The notes: generated by a model not told the origin, from the sequence alone. A stretch of 64,000 bases of DNA from Gnetum montanum (GCA_015680685.1 MNCI01030517.1:638034-702033); one strand, 5' to 3'; counted from the first letter of the stretch, positions 35,830-47,762 are shown. Numbers and translations: made by a program.

Positions 35830-38619
35830 TTGGAACTCGTGTGGTTCCTGGTGGTGGTGCCTCCTCCATTAGTGTCTTCCCTTTGTCTTGTGCTTCAGGC
35901 CTTGAGGCTTGATGGTGTTGAAGTATGGCCTAGAGCTTCTCTTCTTCGGTCCAAGGATCTTGTGTCATCTATTCTAATGTTCCACTGTTTGACGAAGTTG
36001 GCACCTCCCATGGACAGGGTAGTTGCAGGAACATTTGGTTGGCCTTGACATACCAAGCTGCGAAAACCTGTCGTTCCTCCTCATAGGATCTAGCTTTGTT
36101 CTTGTATTCATGAAGGTCCATTATCCATCGAGCCAAGTCAGTTGCAACATCTTTCTATCCTTGGTAGCTAGCTTCTACCACCTCAAGTTCAGAATTTGCA
36201 ACTTCCAGTTTTTCCAATAGCTTCTTGCGTTCTGCAAATTCTACTTCGTATTTGATGTGGGTGGTTGCTACTTGCTGCTGAGCTCTAACCTTGGGTGCCC
36301 TGCCATTAACATGGCAAGGTTGGACAATCTAAGGTTCTTCAACTCCATGGATTCTGTCAAGTCCTGAATCCGTAGGTCTCGGTTCTTAACTTTCACTTGG
36401 TGGGTGAAGGTATATGTGTCCAATATGGCCTACCAGTCAGTGTGTTGAGCACTGATAGTGTTGATTTGGGTCTTGGCCATATGGATTTCCTTTTCAAGGA
36501 CTTGTTTATACATCCACACATGATCACAGAAATGCTCCTTCAACTTCTCATGTCATTTAGCCTCATTCTGCCATGTGCTTATCTCAATTGCTAACTTTTG
36601 ACGAATAGCACGTACCTCCTCCATTGAGAGGGTTCGATTCTCTTTGGCTAAACGACTTACGTCTTGGTTGACCTAAATGAATTGTTCTCGTAATTGATGA
36701 AAGTGTTCATCAAGAATGTTCTTTTCCTTCTCTACAGTGGTCAACCGAAGGTTTTCTATAACCAACTGCTTGTTTTCTTATTCTAAGGCCTTGAGCGCCT
36801 TAAGATGCAATGCGTTTGTGCCTGTGCTATGGAGGCATCCCAAATAGCCTTCTCTTTTTCATCAGCCACGCTTTTATTCTCTACGATTAACTTGGTTAGT
36901 TGTTCAATTCTAAATTCTTCTAGTTGGTCTACAGGAACAAATTGCAGAGGGTCCCGTTGTGTTGCTTGTAAGGCCACAAGCTGCTCTTGTAGTTTCTGCA
37001 CTTCAGTTTCAACATGCTCGGCCCTCACTTTAGATAAGACCAACTTCTCCTTTTGGAAATGAGTTCTGATTGAATTTTTGTAACATCCTAAGGGATGTCA
37101 AATAGGGACATCATTGCTTGCCCTATTTGAAGCAATCGATCAAGCACATCCTCATGTTCTGTAGGAGTTATTGAGGTTCTGGCTAGAGTTTGAGCATCCT
37201 GAGCTCCTGAGAGATCTACTGGTGGCACAATAGGTACATGGAAGGATTCTTTGATGTGGTTTGCAACCACTTATATAGCTCCCACAACATTCTAGTGTTA
37301 CATGACCACTATGGTGGTTCCTTCACCAGTCTCTAACTGCACTTGGAAGGATGCTGCATTTCCTAAGATCTATCATGACCATCTACTTTCCCCTACTCCT
37401 ATTTAAATAGACACTTCCCTCCTTATGTGATCTAATGAAATCATAGGTTTCTTGGCATCATTGATGACATAGAAGAGGTTTGCGTCATCACAACTTCCCC
37501 AAATGACCATCTCAGCGATGGCCCTAAGATGGCTCATTGAAGGTCTGTAGGTTGCAACAGTGGTAGTTGATCTTGGCCTATGTTAGGCCTTGCTTCTTCT
37601 TGTTGGCTGGGACCCGTGGATAGAGGTTGGATGGGTCCTACAAGTTGATTTGTAGGTGGTCTAGTTATTTATTCTTCTTCTTATTCCAGTCTCAGTAGTT
37701 CACCAGTGCTTTTTCTTGGAGCTAGCACCTTTAGCAATTCAGCATACAAAGCACTCTAGGCTTTTCAGAGGACATCATTGGTGTACCCTCGAATACCAAC
37801 ATGTCAGCAAAGCTTTCTAATGAGACAATGGAAAGGTAGTGTCATCTTCCCTATCTTACATTCTTCAAACTACCTTAGGATCTCCATCAAATATAGATGG
37901 GGTAGGCTAGTGTTAACCTTTCACATCAATACTGCACATCCTCTAGCTGCATACGTTGATATCCTTTTTAAGTCCTTTGTGGGGAAGAGGTGATATGTCC
38001 CAATTTTGAGGTAAACCCTCTCTTCCTTCATTAATTCTCCAAATGCTTTATCTTTGCCATAAGGCTTCTCCAACCAATCCTTTCGCACATTGGGGTCTGA
38101 ACGGGTGGATAATCGAGCAACCTAGGGCCCTGTATTCAGAAGGTTTAATACTTTCGAAATGGCCTGCGTAGAGAAGTCAACTATCACACCACAAATATTA
38201 ACCATGGTGCCTTGCTCCCTATTGTGCAAAATTGGTACGTCTCTCCTAGGTACTAGGCACCGCTTTCAGAGAGGATAGGCCATAGGAGACCCTTTGAGGT
38301 GATTCCTAATGGCCTCAGGAGCAAACTCTATGAATGATTCAAAATTCAATTCCACAATCACCACAGTGAATGTGGACTTCTCATGGATAGATTGAACATA
38401 ATCCTGGGGCAATGTGAGTTGTTGTCCGTGTTCAGGTGCTATAGTAGCTCCTCCTTCTGCTTTCTCGGATCTTCCAGTAGGAGGTTTGTCTTGATGCATA
38501 TTGAATGATTGCTCCTCCTATTTTGCATGTTGTTTGGAAGGTCTTTTCCTTCCACCCCTCCGAGATCGTTTCTTTCCACCTTGAGTAGGACCCTCCTATT
38601 ATCCATGTTTCAGGGCCAT
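35830..38619 (-). pseudogene. ORF2: plant-transposon-protein-like domain plus long coiled coil, with stops
   Basis: Second gene of the element, where pol would normally be. The ATG (complement of 38617-38619) follows an AG acceptor-like site. A basic N-terminus (KKRSRRGGKKRPSKQ) is followed by LPQDYVQSIHEKSTF and a globular region. That region contains GVIVDFSTQAISKVLNLLNTGP (about 38140-38205) and, near 37800-38000, TYHLFPTKDLKRI, AVLM, then MTLPFHCLIRKLC-HVGIRG. The succession 'V.G..vdFs..aI...L.LP' then 'LPFpsLI..LC...GV' matches the 'putative plant transposon protein' family (PF20167-like) found in plant retroelements. After a Pro/Ser/Glu linker comes a long heptad-rich segment (about 37060-36250: VETEVQKLQEQLVALQATQ, LTKLIVENKSVADEKEKAIW). 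It ends near PPPPGTTRVPNF (about 35840). Roughly ten stops or frame changes interrupt it. No membrane segment is visible, which argues against an env-like role. The function is unknown. Confidence 0.65.
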
Positions 38620-38840
38620 CTGCAATCACACAGGTCAAGCGTTAGTAAGGTTGTTTTTGAAGTCAATTTATACCTTACTACTTGCCTTTAGCAATGATCT
38701 TATGTTATCACATGTGATAGTGCCTCAAAGTTTGTAATAATGGGTCCTATGACTTAGGTGGTTTCCATTTTAGTTTCCTAGTATACCTAGGAATTAAATG
38801 ATTTTTAGGCACAATTATTCTAAGTGTTAGAGTTAATTAC
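38620..38840 (-). other. Candidate 5'-leader intron of ORF2
   Basis: On the minus strand AATTAGG|GTAATTAA (donor-like, 38840) and GTGTGATTGCAG|ATGG (acceptor-like, ends 38620) delimit 221 bp. The sibling element has the same pair 218 bp apart (55090-55307). The acceptor AG lies immediately before the ATG. Splicing is inferred, not shown. Confidence 0.45.
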
Positions 38841-39059
38841 CCTAATTGATGTCCTTTGGGTGATGATAAATTTCAAAAAAGTTAGGCACTTTTCGGCAAG
38901 TGTCCCTCCCCCATAACTAAGTTGAACACTCTAGGTTCAAGTAGGTTCAAATAGAATTAAAGCATTAGTGAGTGAGATAGAGTGAGAAAAGAAAGGATTG
39001 TTCAATCACAAGTCGTAGAGAAAAATTTCAAAATCTCCTCCCATGTGAATGACAAAATC

Positions 39060-39165
39060 ATGCTAAGTGTTGTAGGGGGGTACTTATTTATAGGCGGCAA
39101 GGACACGATATCGCATACGTGATATCTCGTCCCTAGTGACATGAGACACCATGGAGATATTGACT
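39060..39165 (-). promoter_or_regulatory. Internal promoter-like block upstream of ORF2
   Basis: Contains CACGATATCGCATACGTGAT (39105-39124), the GATATC pair seen in this family's U3. On the minus strand a TATA box CCTATAAATA (39093-39084) follows. It lies about 465 bases upstream of the ORF2 ATG. The order (palindromes, TATA box, leader) copies that of the LTR. Confidence 0.6.
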
Positions 39166-40525
39166 TTTTAAATGATTTTCTTGAAATTAACATAGGAAAT
39201 TGAGGACATTGATAATGATCAAGATGTTCTAGGGAAATTTTATTAATTCAAAAGGTACCATTAATGATAAGGGTGTGAATTTGATCAATAAAACCTTAGG
39301 TAGTAAGAAAAAGGGTATGTAATGGTACATTGGAATGTTGAAATTTAGAGGGATAATAGTAGGGAAAGAACATTTTGAAAAATTATGCTAAGGGTAAGAA
39401 ATGGTGTGTGTGAGTTATGTCATAAGTGAAAATTACAAAAAATTACACAAGTGGATCCTCACCAAAGTAGGTTTCAACCTATAATGCCCTTGTGTAACCA
39501 CACTTAAAGCGTTTGTGGGCACAAGAAGGGTTAAATGTAATCCACACTAACTCCACAAAACACACACATGTAATTATCACCGGAATGAGGTAAGAATTCT
39601 ATGTTACACGGGACATGAGCTACAATTACACGAACAGTGAGATGAGACAAAGTATAGAAAGGGATTGTAGATATTGGGACATGAGGTAACTGACCAAGGG
39701 CACAATGAATCCTACGTGAAAAGCATGATTAATGTGTCATTAACCCATCATTCCAAGATCAGGACCAAGTCCATTCCTCTAAATAGTGACATTGCATTGT
39801 TTCATCCCATGATGAGCAACTATGAGAGTACCACAACAACAAGGTGTACGATCACTTGGCATTTTGTTCAAGGGAGGAGTGACTTTTGTTTTATGGCACT
39901 TTGTTTTTTTGTGTTTTTTGTTGTGTTTTTTTTCCTCTTTTTTTTCCTGAATACTGAATCCAGAGAATGCACCAACCTTTAGGCATGGGTGTATGCCTTT
40001 CCAGTGGGACCCCCTAGAATAGCATAGGATTTTTGAGTGCCCTTTTGATTACTCTTACTCCCATTTTTCATTAGATCTACAAGGATCTTAGCACAACCAG
40101 GTTGCATGATAACTCCCACAGATGTTAGCAAAGAGAATCCACAAGTACCCTTGATGTCACAACCTAATCATTCCCTCTTGGTCCATCCTTTTTCATTCTG
40201 GGTACAATGAACACAAAATTAATTTTAAGTTTTAAAAATGTCAAGAATATCACTATACCCTCGAATAGAACCTCTTATTTGTAGAGTGGATGAGTGGGTG
40301 TAATGGACTCACTATTCCAAATAATTGATCGTTCAAGACTTAATAACATAGAACACACCTCAACCAACGATCCACATGAGTGTTTTATTCATAGATGAGA
40401 TTTTTTACAAAAATGTAAAAATACAAAAACACAAAAGATAAGAAAATAAAACAAAAAGTTGAGAAATGAAAAACTAGAAAACAAAAATTGAGAAATTAAA
40501 GAAAAATAAAAAGTGGTTATTAATC
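39166..40525 (-). other. Conserved non-coding middle of the element
   Basis: No open frame. It shares long blocks with 53348-54719, for example GGATCCTCACCAAAGTAGGT (39453) and a poly-A-signal-like GAATAAAACACTCATG (complement near 40381-40396). T/A-rich runs occur at 39905-39950 and 40430-40510. Conservation between elements in a region without coding capacity suggests cis-acting RNA functions. Confidence 0.6.
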
Positions 40526-42512
40526 CTACTTATTAGAATGAGGGATATCCCTCATAGCTAAACGGTTGAGGATAGCAAGGATTAATAATTGACGACTAGC
40601 ATCCTGAAATTTTGGAAGTCTTGGGGCTCGGTCATACTTACCCCATCGGGTTTCACACACTTGATTATAGTGAGCATAGTGGGGAAATTTATACGATGTA
40701 CTTCCTAGATAACGAGTTGAGCCACTATGAAATTTGGGATTGTTAGATGGTACGCAAGGATTGGGATGATGCATCCCATGGTTGTGTTCATTGGGTCGTA
40801 TGGTTGTTGGAGTGCTAGATAGTGGCCTTGATGAAGTTACATGAGGCATTGGGTTCCAAGATGAGGGTGCACCATAGTGTGGAACTTGTGCTGAGTTGGA
40901 GGATGTAGTGGCCTTTGAGTTATGTTGTCCCTTCTTACAGCCATGTTTAAAGAAGGGGCACTTTTGATACTACTAAGGTTTCTCACTGTTGTTGGCATTT
41001 GTAGCATAAGTGATGTTCATGGGTTGTTGCTATGGTGCAGGTACCTTAGGAATAGTTGGTGGCACTATGGAAGGAGGGAAAGGATGAGAATGCTGAAAGT
41101 TAGGAGGAGTGTAAGGTGCACCATGTGGTGGTTGTGTTGGAGGCATTTTCTGATAGTATTGGGGAGAATGATAATGCGGTGAGATAGAGTATGCTAGTCC
41201 AGCTAGAGAAACAGGATGTTGAACAAGATAATCATTTGGGTTTAGATGGCACGAAAGGTGTCTCTAGTCGAGTGGTGGTCTCCCCCATGACTGGGATTGT
41301 TGCCACTATGATCAAACACAGTATCTCTATTTGAACTCCAGATGTAATGTATTTCCCCAATGCTCATGTAAGTCTAACAATATTGGAAATTGGCCCTTGG
41401 GGTGATCATACAGGCATATGTCACATTCATATGTATGATTGGTAGTTGAGCTCTTATATTCCTTATCCATTCTTTTGGATTGTCTGCTATTTTTTCCTGC
41501 TTCTTGGGTTGTCAAAACTCTATCTTCAATAATGTTGATAAATTCTCCACATTTTTGATACATCCATTCCAACATCTTATTGATCTCTGTCTTGACTTCT
41601 TCTAATTATTTTTTTGTTGGCAAAGATGATGTTTCCACCTCGAGATTGGTTGATTTATCCTTTCTATGATCATGGACCTTTGTTAAGTTGAGGTTTTGGT
41701 CCCGTTGATGTTTTTCAACACTCTCCCATCTAGCAATTTCTCCTTCTTCTTTTGCTACCCGCTTAACAAGCTCTTGGATTTGATGGGTTTGTAGTTCGTA
41801 TAGTTGACCTTGGGCACATTCCTAGGATCTCTCTTGTTTCATCACATAGCCCATCAATGATGACATACATTAGCCTTTTCTTGGAGAACCCATGGCCTAG
41901 ATAGTTGTTTAATAGTGCATAATATCTTTCTAAGGCCATGTCAAAGGGTTCATTTTATTCTTGTTTCCATCCTTGGATTTTTTTCCTCAAGGCTGACACT
42001 CTTGCGTAGGTTTGATATTTTTCATTAAATACTTCTAACATTGTTGACCAGCATCATATCGAATTTGGTTTTAATGATCTATACCATACTTTTTCTTGGT
42101 CAACAAGTATCATGGGAAAGAGCTTAAGTTTTTTCCAACCGTTATCAATGTTTTTCCATGTGCAGGCATCATAGAAGGCTTGTAAATGTTGATGCAGATC
42201 TAAGTCATAGCCTCCTGAAAATTTAGTAAAGTTGTTTAAATCAAGCTTGGGTAGACGACTCTCTTTACAATGCCTACATGAGATTCGAGCAACCTATTGT
42301 ATTTGCATTAGTCTTGTAGTGGCTAGTAGGGGTTCATCGTCATCAAGTAAATTATGCTTTCATGTGTTGGGATGACGTTGCTTTTGTTCATGTTTATAAG
42401 AAACCCCCACTTCAGGTTGTGTACTCCAATCTTCATCGTCATATAGTTCATTGGTTCTGCAATGAACTTCCTCATTAAGTGTGGCATTATTATAATCTTG
42501 TAGGAGAGGCAT
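40526..42512 (-). pseudogene. Athila-like gag with distinctive C-terminus, degenerate
   Basis: The start MPLLQDYNNATLNEEVH is at 42512, matching the sibling start at 51391. The core (about 42300-41750) retains the gag pattern (HLQAFYDA, WKKLKLFPM, IIDGLCDETREIL-like). A coiled-coil-like part follows, then the zinc knuckle CDICLYDHPKGQF (41392-41430, last cysteine changed to Phe; the sibling has CX2CX3HX4C). Instead of a protease, a Pro/Thr-rich linker leads to a compact, tyrosine/arginine-rich C-terminal domain (40526-40849: RYLGSTSYKFPHYAHYNQVC, RWGKYDRAPRLPKFQ, ILNRLAMRDIPHS). This ends at a stop and is shared with 53130-53347. Several stops and frameshifts are present. Confidence 0.8.
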
Positions 42513-42633
42513 TGTTGTGAAGTTGTGTGTGAATTACGTGTGACTTTTAATAATTAATTTTTCTAAAAGATATATCGTTAAGTCCTTATACAATGACCTT
42601 GTATGATATAACTAATCTAGATAACTAGCACCG

Positions 42634-42651
42634 TCCCCAGCAACGGCTCTA
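42634..42651 (-). other. Primer-binding site (tRNA-Asp type)
   Basis: Minus-strand TAGAGCCGTTGCTGGGGA two bases after the 5' LTR. It differs from TGGCGCCGTTGCCGGGGA at three positions. Confidence 0.85.
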
Positions 42652-42652
42652 A

Positions 42653-43450
42653 TGATGAGTGGCGGGGTACCCCTACACTCAACCATACGAATACGAGCAT
42701 TTTCACGTGCGATCCGGCCAAACTCTACAGACGAACTAGTTGTGGCACCTAAACAATTACCCTTAGGTTGTAGTTCACTATCTTCCCACCTGGACTAGTA
42801 TTATATTTGTCACGTATGGTTTAGTCCAGAGTGAGGTGTATGATGTGGTTCTAATCTAATGCTACTCCTGAAGGCGATGGAAAGTAATATTAACTAAGCT
42901 AGGAGAGAAGGGTGAGAAGGAATCTAATCTAGCCTAAGTACGATGAGCATCCATTCCTTGATTATCCATACACATCTTGGACTTCGTGCATGACTATGAC
43001 TGGGATTACCAAGCATAGATCCTAGGTATGCTACTGGGTTACCAAGTAGTCACACTTAAATGCTCGTAATCAAGTCGTACTCATTTCGTGTTTATCATGA
43101 GTTCAAGGGTGAGAGATACTAATTAGGAAAGAAGTAAATAACAATTAAATAAATAATTAGTTAAACTAAGTAAATGCTGCAATGATGAAGTAATCTTAAT
43201 ATTTATTTCTGATCATGTGCATGTCCAAGTACGTCACACTCAAATAAAGGATGCCATACAATTACAATCACCACACTGTGGGCAAACACTGGGAAATTAT
43301 TCAATGTATGGAAGGGAAAAAATTTGAGAGCTTTGTAAGGGAAAAGCTAGATGCCAAACAAGGGAGAGGCACCTCTCATTTATAGAACTGGGGGCAGGTA
43401 GCGATATCACGTACACGATATCGCGGCCCACGTGATATCGTGTCCCATCA
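42653..43450 (-). repeat. 5' LTR of the 8.6-kb element
   Basis: 798 bp, TGATGGGACA (43450) to CTCATCA (42653). The U3 has three GATATC cores (43402-43440) and a TATA box complementary to about 43377-43385. The U5 shares CTTGGTAATCCCAGT and CTTGGTAACCCAGTAGCAT motifs with all relatives. It is 41 bp shorter than its 3' partner, mainly in the palindrome block. Confidence 0.9.
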
Positions 43451-43455
43451 TATAC
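43451..43455. repeat. Target-site duplication TATAC (right)
   Basis: Matches 34826-34830 exactly. Confidence 0.85.
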
Positions 43456-43479
43456 TATTTTTAAATATTGTGTTATATT

Positions 43480-43700
43480 GATACAGTCCTACAGTCAACC
43501 CCTCCCTTTGTCAATCAACTAGACCTATGATCAATCAACCACTTTGTTTCTTGTTCAGTCAAATCCATGATTGGTTGAGTGAATTGATGATAGGTCAACC
43601 AATATTATGTAAAATTTTTTAGAGCTTTCTGTTGTTTTTCTAGTGGACCTCACTTAATTGGTTAATGAACCCACATTAAATATCATTTTGAAAACAGAGA
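43480..43700 (+). promoter_or_regulatory. Palindrome-rich block with GTCAACC/GGTTGA motifs
   Basis: Repeated GTCAACC, GATCAATCAACC, TTGGTTGAG and AGGTCAACCAA occur in both orientations about 170-310 bases ahead of an ORF2-like fragment at 43806. By position it resembles the palindrome blocks ahead of ORF2 in other elements, but I see no clear TATA box. Confidence 0.35.
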
Positions 43701-43805
43701 TTTTTCATTTTTTATATTCTTACCTTTCCCTCTAATCATCCTTTACTTTCTTCATTGTGTTGTGCCACTAGTCTACCTTAATCACTTGTCATTGTAGTCT
43801 TGCCA

Positions 43806-44110
43806 TGGCACCTTGCTCAAAGAGACAATCTCAGCATATTGTGGAGTTAGAGAGTGAAAAAGAATAGGTGTAGCTATTCTTGTCTAATGGAAACAAAGAA
43901 AAATGATTTAGATTCAAGTCTATAATAGTGATTTCAAAAAGAAGGTAGTTTTCATCTAGTTGAAAAGATTTTTTGATGTTAAGAGCTTCTTTGATCAAGT
44001 AGGATGGGACTCCTTGTTGAATCTTCATGGAACTATATATCCTCATCTTGTCTATCTATTCTATTAGAAAATGGAGTTAGAAATCAATAAAATATTCATC
44101 ACTTTTTTGT
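43806..44110 (+). pseudogene. ORF2-like fragment (plant-transposon-protein-like domain)
   Basis: The ATG at 43805-43807 opens MAPCSKRQSQHIVELES, similar to the MAPKRG start at 63944. After frame changes it reads FFDVKSFFDQVGWDSLLNLH then GTIYPHLVYLFY (about 43966-44060). The pattern 'f...GW..LL.l.G.iYP.LV..FY' is typical of the N-terminal part of the plant retroelement PF20167-like domain. It is a third, more distant ORF2 relative. Stops end it near 44056. Confidence 0.5.
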
Positions 44111-44864
44111 TTGTTCATCATCTCATTATCATATTATTTGTTTCATTTAAAATTCATTTATAATGCTACCTTTCTCAAATAATTTTTGACTTTCAAGTGC
44201 ATATATTAATGTTTTTATTTTATAATTGGGAAAATACCTTAGCTCTAAAGCTTTACATGATTTACTATTTTCTTGTAGAAATATTATTGGTTTTGTATAA
44301 GATTTTTGATGTATCATACTATCTTTATCATTGGTTTCATACTCTTTGCATTAGGCTATTGGATGTTGTATGATGCTCAGTACTATTTATAATTGATTTG
44401 CTTGTTTACTTTAGTTTAGTAGGCTTACTTATGTCATTATGATTAATTATTCTATTGTGTTACCCTACCTATACTTTCTTTCCTTTATAAGAACCTATTG
44501 GTGCCTTGATAAGCCTTTTGTTTATCTTCTTGTAGATTTGGAATGACAAAAAAAGTAAGATCATTATTGTTTTTTCTTAGTAAAATTTACTTAGTCGAGA
44601 TATTTGGAATATCACTATAGCTTCTTGATACATTTTACTTAGTTGGGGCATTTGGGACATCCCTATACAAGTAATTTTGATGTTCAAATTAGTGCTATAT
44701 GTGTGCTCTTTTTATGCTTAGTTATCAACTTAATTAATGATCATTTGGTCATTTTTCATGTCATTTTGAGAGTCATAAGCTCAAGGGGAGCTTGAGTTAA
44801 GTAAGCATGCTCATGCCCATGTGTTTACCTTTATTTTACAAGTCTTTAGATTGAGTTTTTGTCA
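44111..44864. other. No gene seen
   Basis: AT-rich stretch. Two phrases with TTTACTTAGTYGRGRYATTTGG (about 44587 and 44635) form a short direct repeat. Nothing else is supported. Confidence 0.4.
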
Positions 44865-45330
44865 TGTTTAAATAAGGAGAGATTGTCAATCAAAATGTAC
44901 CATTTGGAATGATAATGCATTGTGCTTATAGTAATCAAAATTAGTTTGTGATTCAAAGCTTGTTTTCATAAAGAGCACTTGTTCTATCAACTAACCTCTA
45001 AAGAGGTTGACTAACTTCTGGATAGATTAGAATTGCAATGATGAATATTAAACACATGTTTGAGTGATTTTCTTCTTAATAGATGAATCTATCGAACTTA
45101 TAAGTCAACCAACCTTTAACTAGGTCAACCATTCCAAGTTGTAGGTAGAAATAACAAAACAACTATGTACTCATTAGGTCAATTGCTCTTGTCATAGGTC
45201 AATAATCCCATACACAAGCCAAATACTAGAGAAAAACAATGTGCACTTATTAGGTTAAATGTGCCTCTAATAGGTTAACCTATTAGACCTTGAAGTCAAT
45301 TAAACTTTTCATAGGTTCACCTATTGCAAC
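44865..45330 (+). repeat. Possible copia-type LTR beginning
   Basis: TTTTGTCATGTTTAAATAAGGAGAGATTG (about 44857-44884) resembles the 'gtcat..aaagggggagattg' polypurine end of plant copia elements. From about 44980 to 45330 GTCAACC, GGTTGAC, GGTTAACC and GGTCAAT repeats appear in both orientations. No partner LTR or duplication was found. Confidence 0.35.
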
Positions 45331-47504
45331 ATCATTAGTAAATAATAATATTTGTGAAAAGTTGCAAATGTAATCATTAGATTATCATTTGTGAAAAGTT
45401 CATAAAAAGACATCATCAAATTGTCATGTAACAAGTCAATGAAAGGAGATAAGATCAAGGCATGTTCATCTTCAACTTTTTTTAATGAAATACCTATGTG
45501 AATCAGCTTTGTTGATCCATGATGGGATCTTGTCAATACTTTCTATGATTACTCCTTTATTTGCCTCTACTTAATCTTAGTGCTACATGTTGATGAATTT
45601 GATCTTTTGATATCCATCTACATCATCCAAATCCTATAAAAATCATTATTATTACTCATGAGTTTGGATTCACTTTGAAGCTTGTAAGGGGAAGGCTAGA
45701 AACCCATAAACCAATGTTTATGAAAGAATAGTAATAGGTAAACTAGTGTTAAATACTTTGATTGAAGGAGAATGGAAACTATGAAAGAGAAGGCTATTAC
45801 ACCCCTGTGAGTGGACTAGGTGAAGCTAAACAACTATAAATTTGATATGTTCTTTATGTGTTTTCACATTTTGTTCATATAGTGATTTGTTGAATTACCT
45901 ACACTTGCTACAATTATTTAATCTATCATTGTATAAAATATTATTAAGCTATGTTCAATAAATTATTGTATGTTACATGAAAATAGACTAAGTGTTTTTT
46001 TAATCATCCTATTCACCAATCCTTGCCCCCTTGGCCCCTATGCCCCCCACCACCGCCCCCCACCCCTCTAGAGTGTTCTTTTTGAAACCACAATGATCAC
46101 CAACATCATGTATTTCATAGTCTAAATACAAATTATTCCTCAATTTTTGCTAACATGATGAAATTACTAGACAAATCATGTTTCTAAGGCATAAGATCAT
46201 ACCCCATCTACTTGTTATTAATCCCATGTACTTCAAAGTGATGGATGTGACCCAAATAATTACAAGCAAGAAAGAAGATATTAAGGAAATTTGAATTGTT
46301 AATCATAGTTTAATTCATCTCATACAAATTTAGGTAAAACCAAGTACTATGTGGTTTTTGGAATTATATATTGAAACACTTCCATGTATTCATTTGAATC
46401 TCAATTAGGCTTACAACTATATCTTACACATTTGAAGGCATTTTTCCAAGAGTTAGTTCATGTTTGTTGGGCTACGTGATTCAAGAGGATAAAGACGTTA
46501 ATAATAGCATTGATTGGGATAGTGTATCTCATGATATATATAGAAAAGAGTTAGATCTCATATAGGAACTATCATTTGAAGTGATGGTAAGATACTTGTT
46601 TCTTGGGGAAAAGACTTGGGTTTGAGGTTGAGTGTAGCCACTCAAAGAGGTTAGACTTTCACTCATCTAGTAATCCTCCCAAGACCCTACTTAGCATGAT
46701 GAATACTATGACTCTTTAAATGATTGCATGTTTTATTAAATTCAAACTTTAAATGATATATTAATTAAAAAATTCAATGAAATATGCAATCAATTAACGA
46801 ATAGATTAGTCATTCTAATAGCCTTACTTAAGAATTGTGAGTAACATGAAAGTTCAACTAGTGTTGGCATTCATTATCACCATGATCTTTTATCCTACAC
46901 TATTGTGAAAAATCACAATTATTCATATAAGTCTGTTTCTAAATATGTTTATTGTTTCATGTCGTAATTCCCATCATACTATCATAATTATCTCTTATTA
47001 TCAAATTTATTTAAAGAGAATGTTTCTTTTCCTAATATTACATCATGTGATTTCTTGCAACCTCTAACAAGCTTGGACATGATGCGTAGAGAACCATGAA
47101 CCACTCATTAGCAAAGATCCATATTGACTTGTATTGGAAAAGTAAAACACTATGCCAAAATTTACATTACACTTAATGAAATGAATACAATAGATACAAA
47201 AAAGAATTACCAATTTTTCATGCCAACATAAAAACAAAATAGCTTTAAAAGTAACAATACCTACTATCTAATTTGAGGGAAAGTCTTCCCAAACAAGCTA
47301 AAATTATCATTCTTGTAATATGAAGTTTAAACTTTCTCTTTAAAATGATAAGTTACAATTTAAAATTCAATATTGGTTTTACCTAAAGGTGATAATAATT
47401 TCATTGAATATACATAAAAGAAAGGATGAACTCTTAATGAATTTGTTATAGAAATAGTAAATATGAAATCTAAAATATGGTATGTGATATACACATTTTT
47501 GTTG
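45331..47504. other. No gene recognised
   Basis: AT-rich stretch. A cytosine-rich run (46025-46072) interrupts it. Near 46585-46630 GATGGTAAGATACTTG and GACTTGGGTTTGAGG could be a worn SINE A and B box, too weak to call. Confidence 0.35.
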
Positions 47505-47762
47505 TCTGCCACGACGTCCCATACATGACATCGAGGCTGCAATGTCAGGGTCCAACTATGACATCGCATATGCAATGTTAGGGTATATACCCTAGCCCTA
47601 TAAATAACGGTCCTAGGCCCCCTAGTTTTTGCATAGTTTTATGTTAGTTTTTTAGGCAAAGTAGCGAAGCTCTTTTCTTTTGTTTTTCTCAAAGTTAGAA
47701 TATTTTCTGAGTGCTAGAAGGAGTCTAAGTATGTACAATTCTTTGTTTGAGCAATGATGTAC
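47505..47762 (+). repeat. Truncated LTR (U3 and start of R) of older Athila-like element
   Basis: Contains inverted GACATCG/CGATGTC-like motifs (GACGTCCCATACATGACATC, GACATCGCATATGCAATGTT), a TATA box CCTATAAATA (47599-47608) and the shared leader GTAGCGAAGCTC plus GAAGGAGTCTAAGTATGTAC. Homology to the LTR stops near 47762, where gag sequence begins, so an internal deletion joined LTR to mid-gag. Confidence 0.65.

Larger units (their letters stand above)
34831..43450 (-). mobile_element. Complete 8.6-kb non-autonomous Athila-like LTR retrotransposon
   Basis: On the minus strand: 5' LTR (43450-42653), primer site, gag (42512-40526), non-coding middle, internal promoter-like block (39165-39060), candidate leader intron, ORF2 (38619 to about 35830), polypurine tract and 3' LTR (35669-34831). 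The 5-bp TATAC duplication proves both ends. No retropepsin, reverse transcriptase, RNase H or integrase is present, so mobilisation must have relied on another element. It is the longer version of the element at 50432-57086; the 2-kb length difference is mostly within ORF2. Confidence 0.9.

Noticed and set aside
35830-38619. ORF2 as an env-like glycoprotein gene
   Set aside because: The position near the 3' LTR and spliced leader would fit, but I see no signal peptide or membrane segment; the coiled coil and PF20167-like pattern point elsewhere.
46560-46660. SINE-like A/B box pair
   Set aside because: The boxes are weak and there is no repeated body elsewhere in the window.
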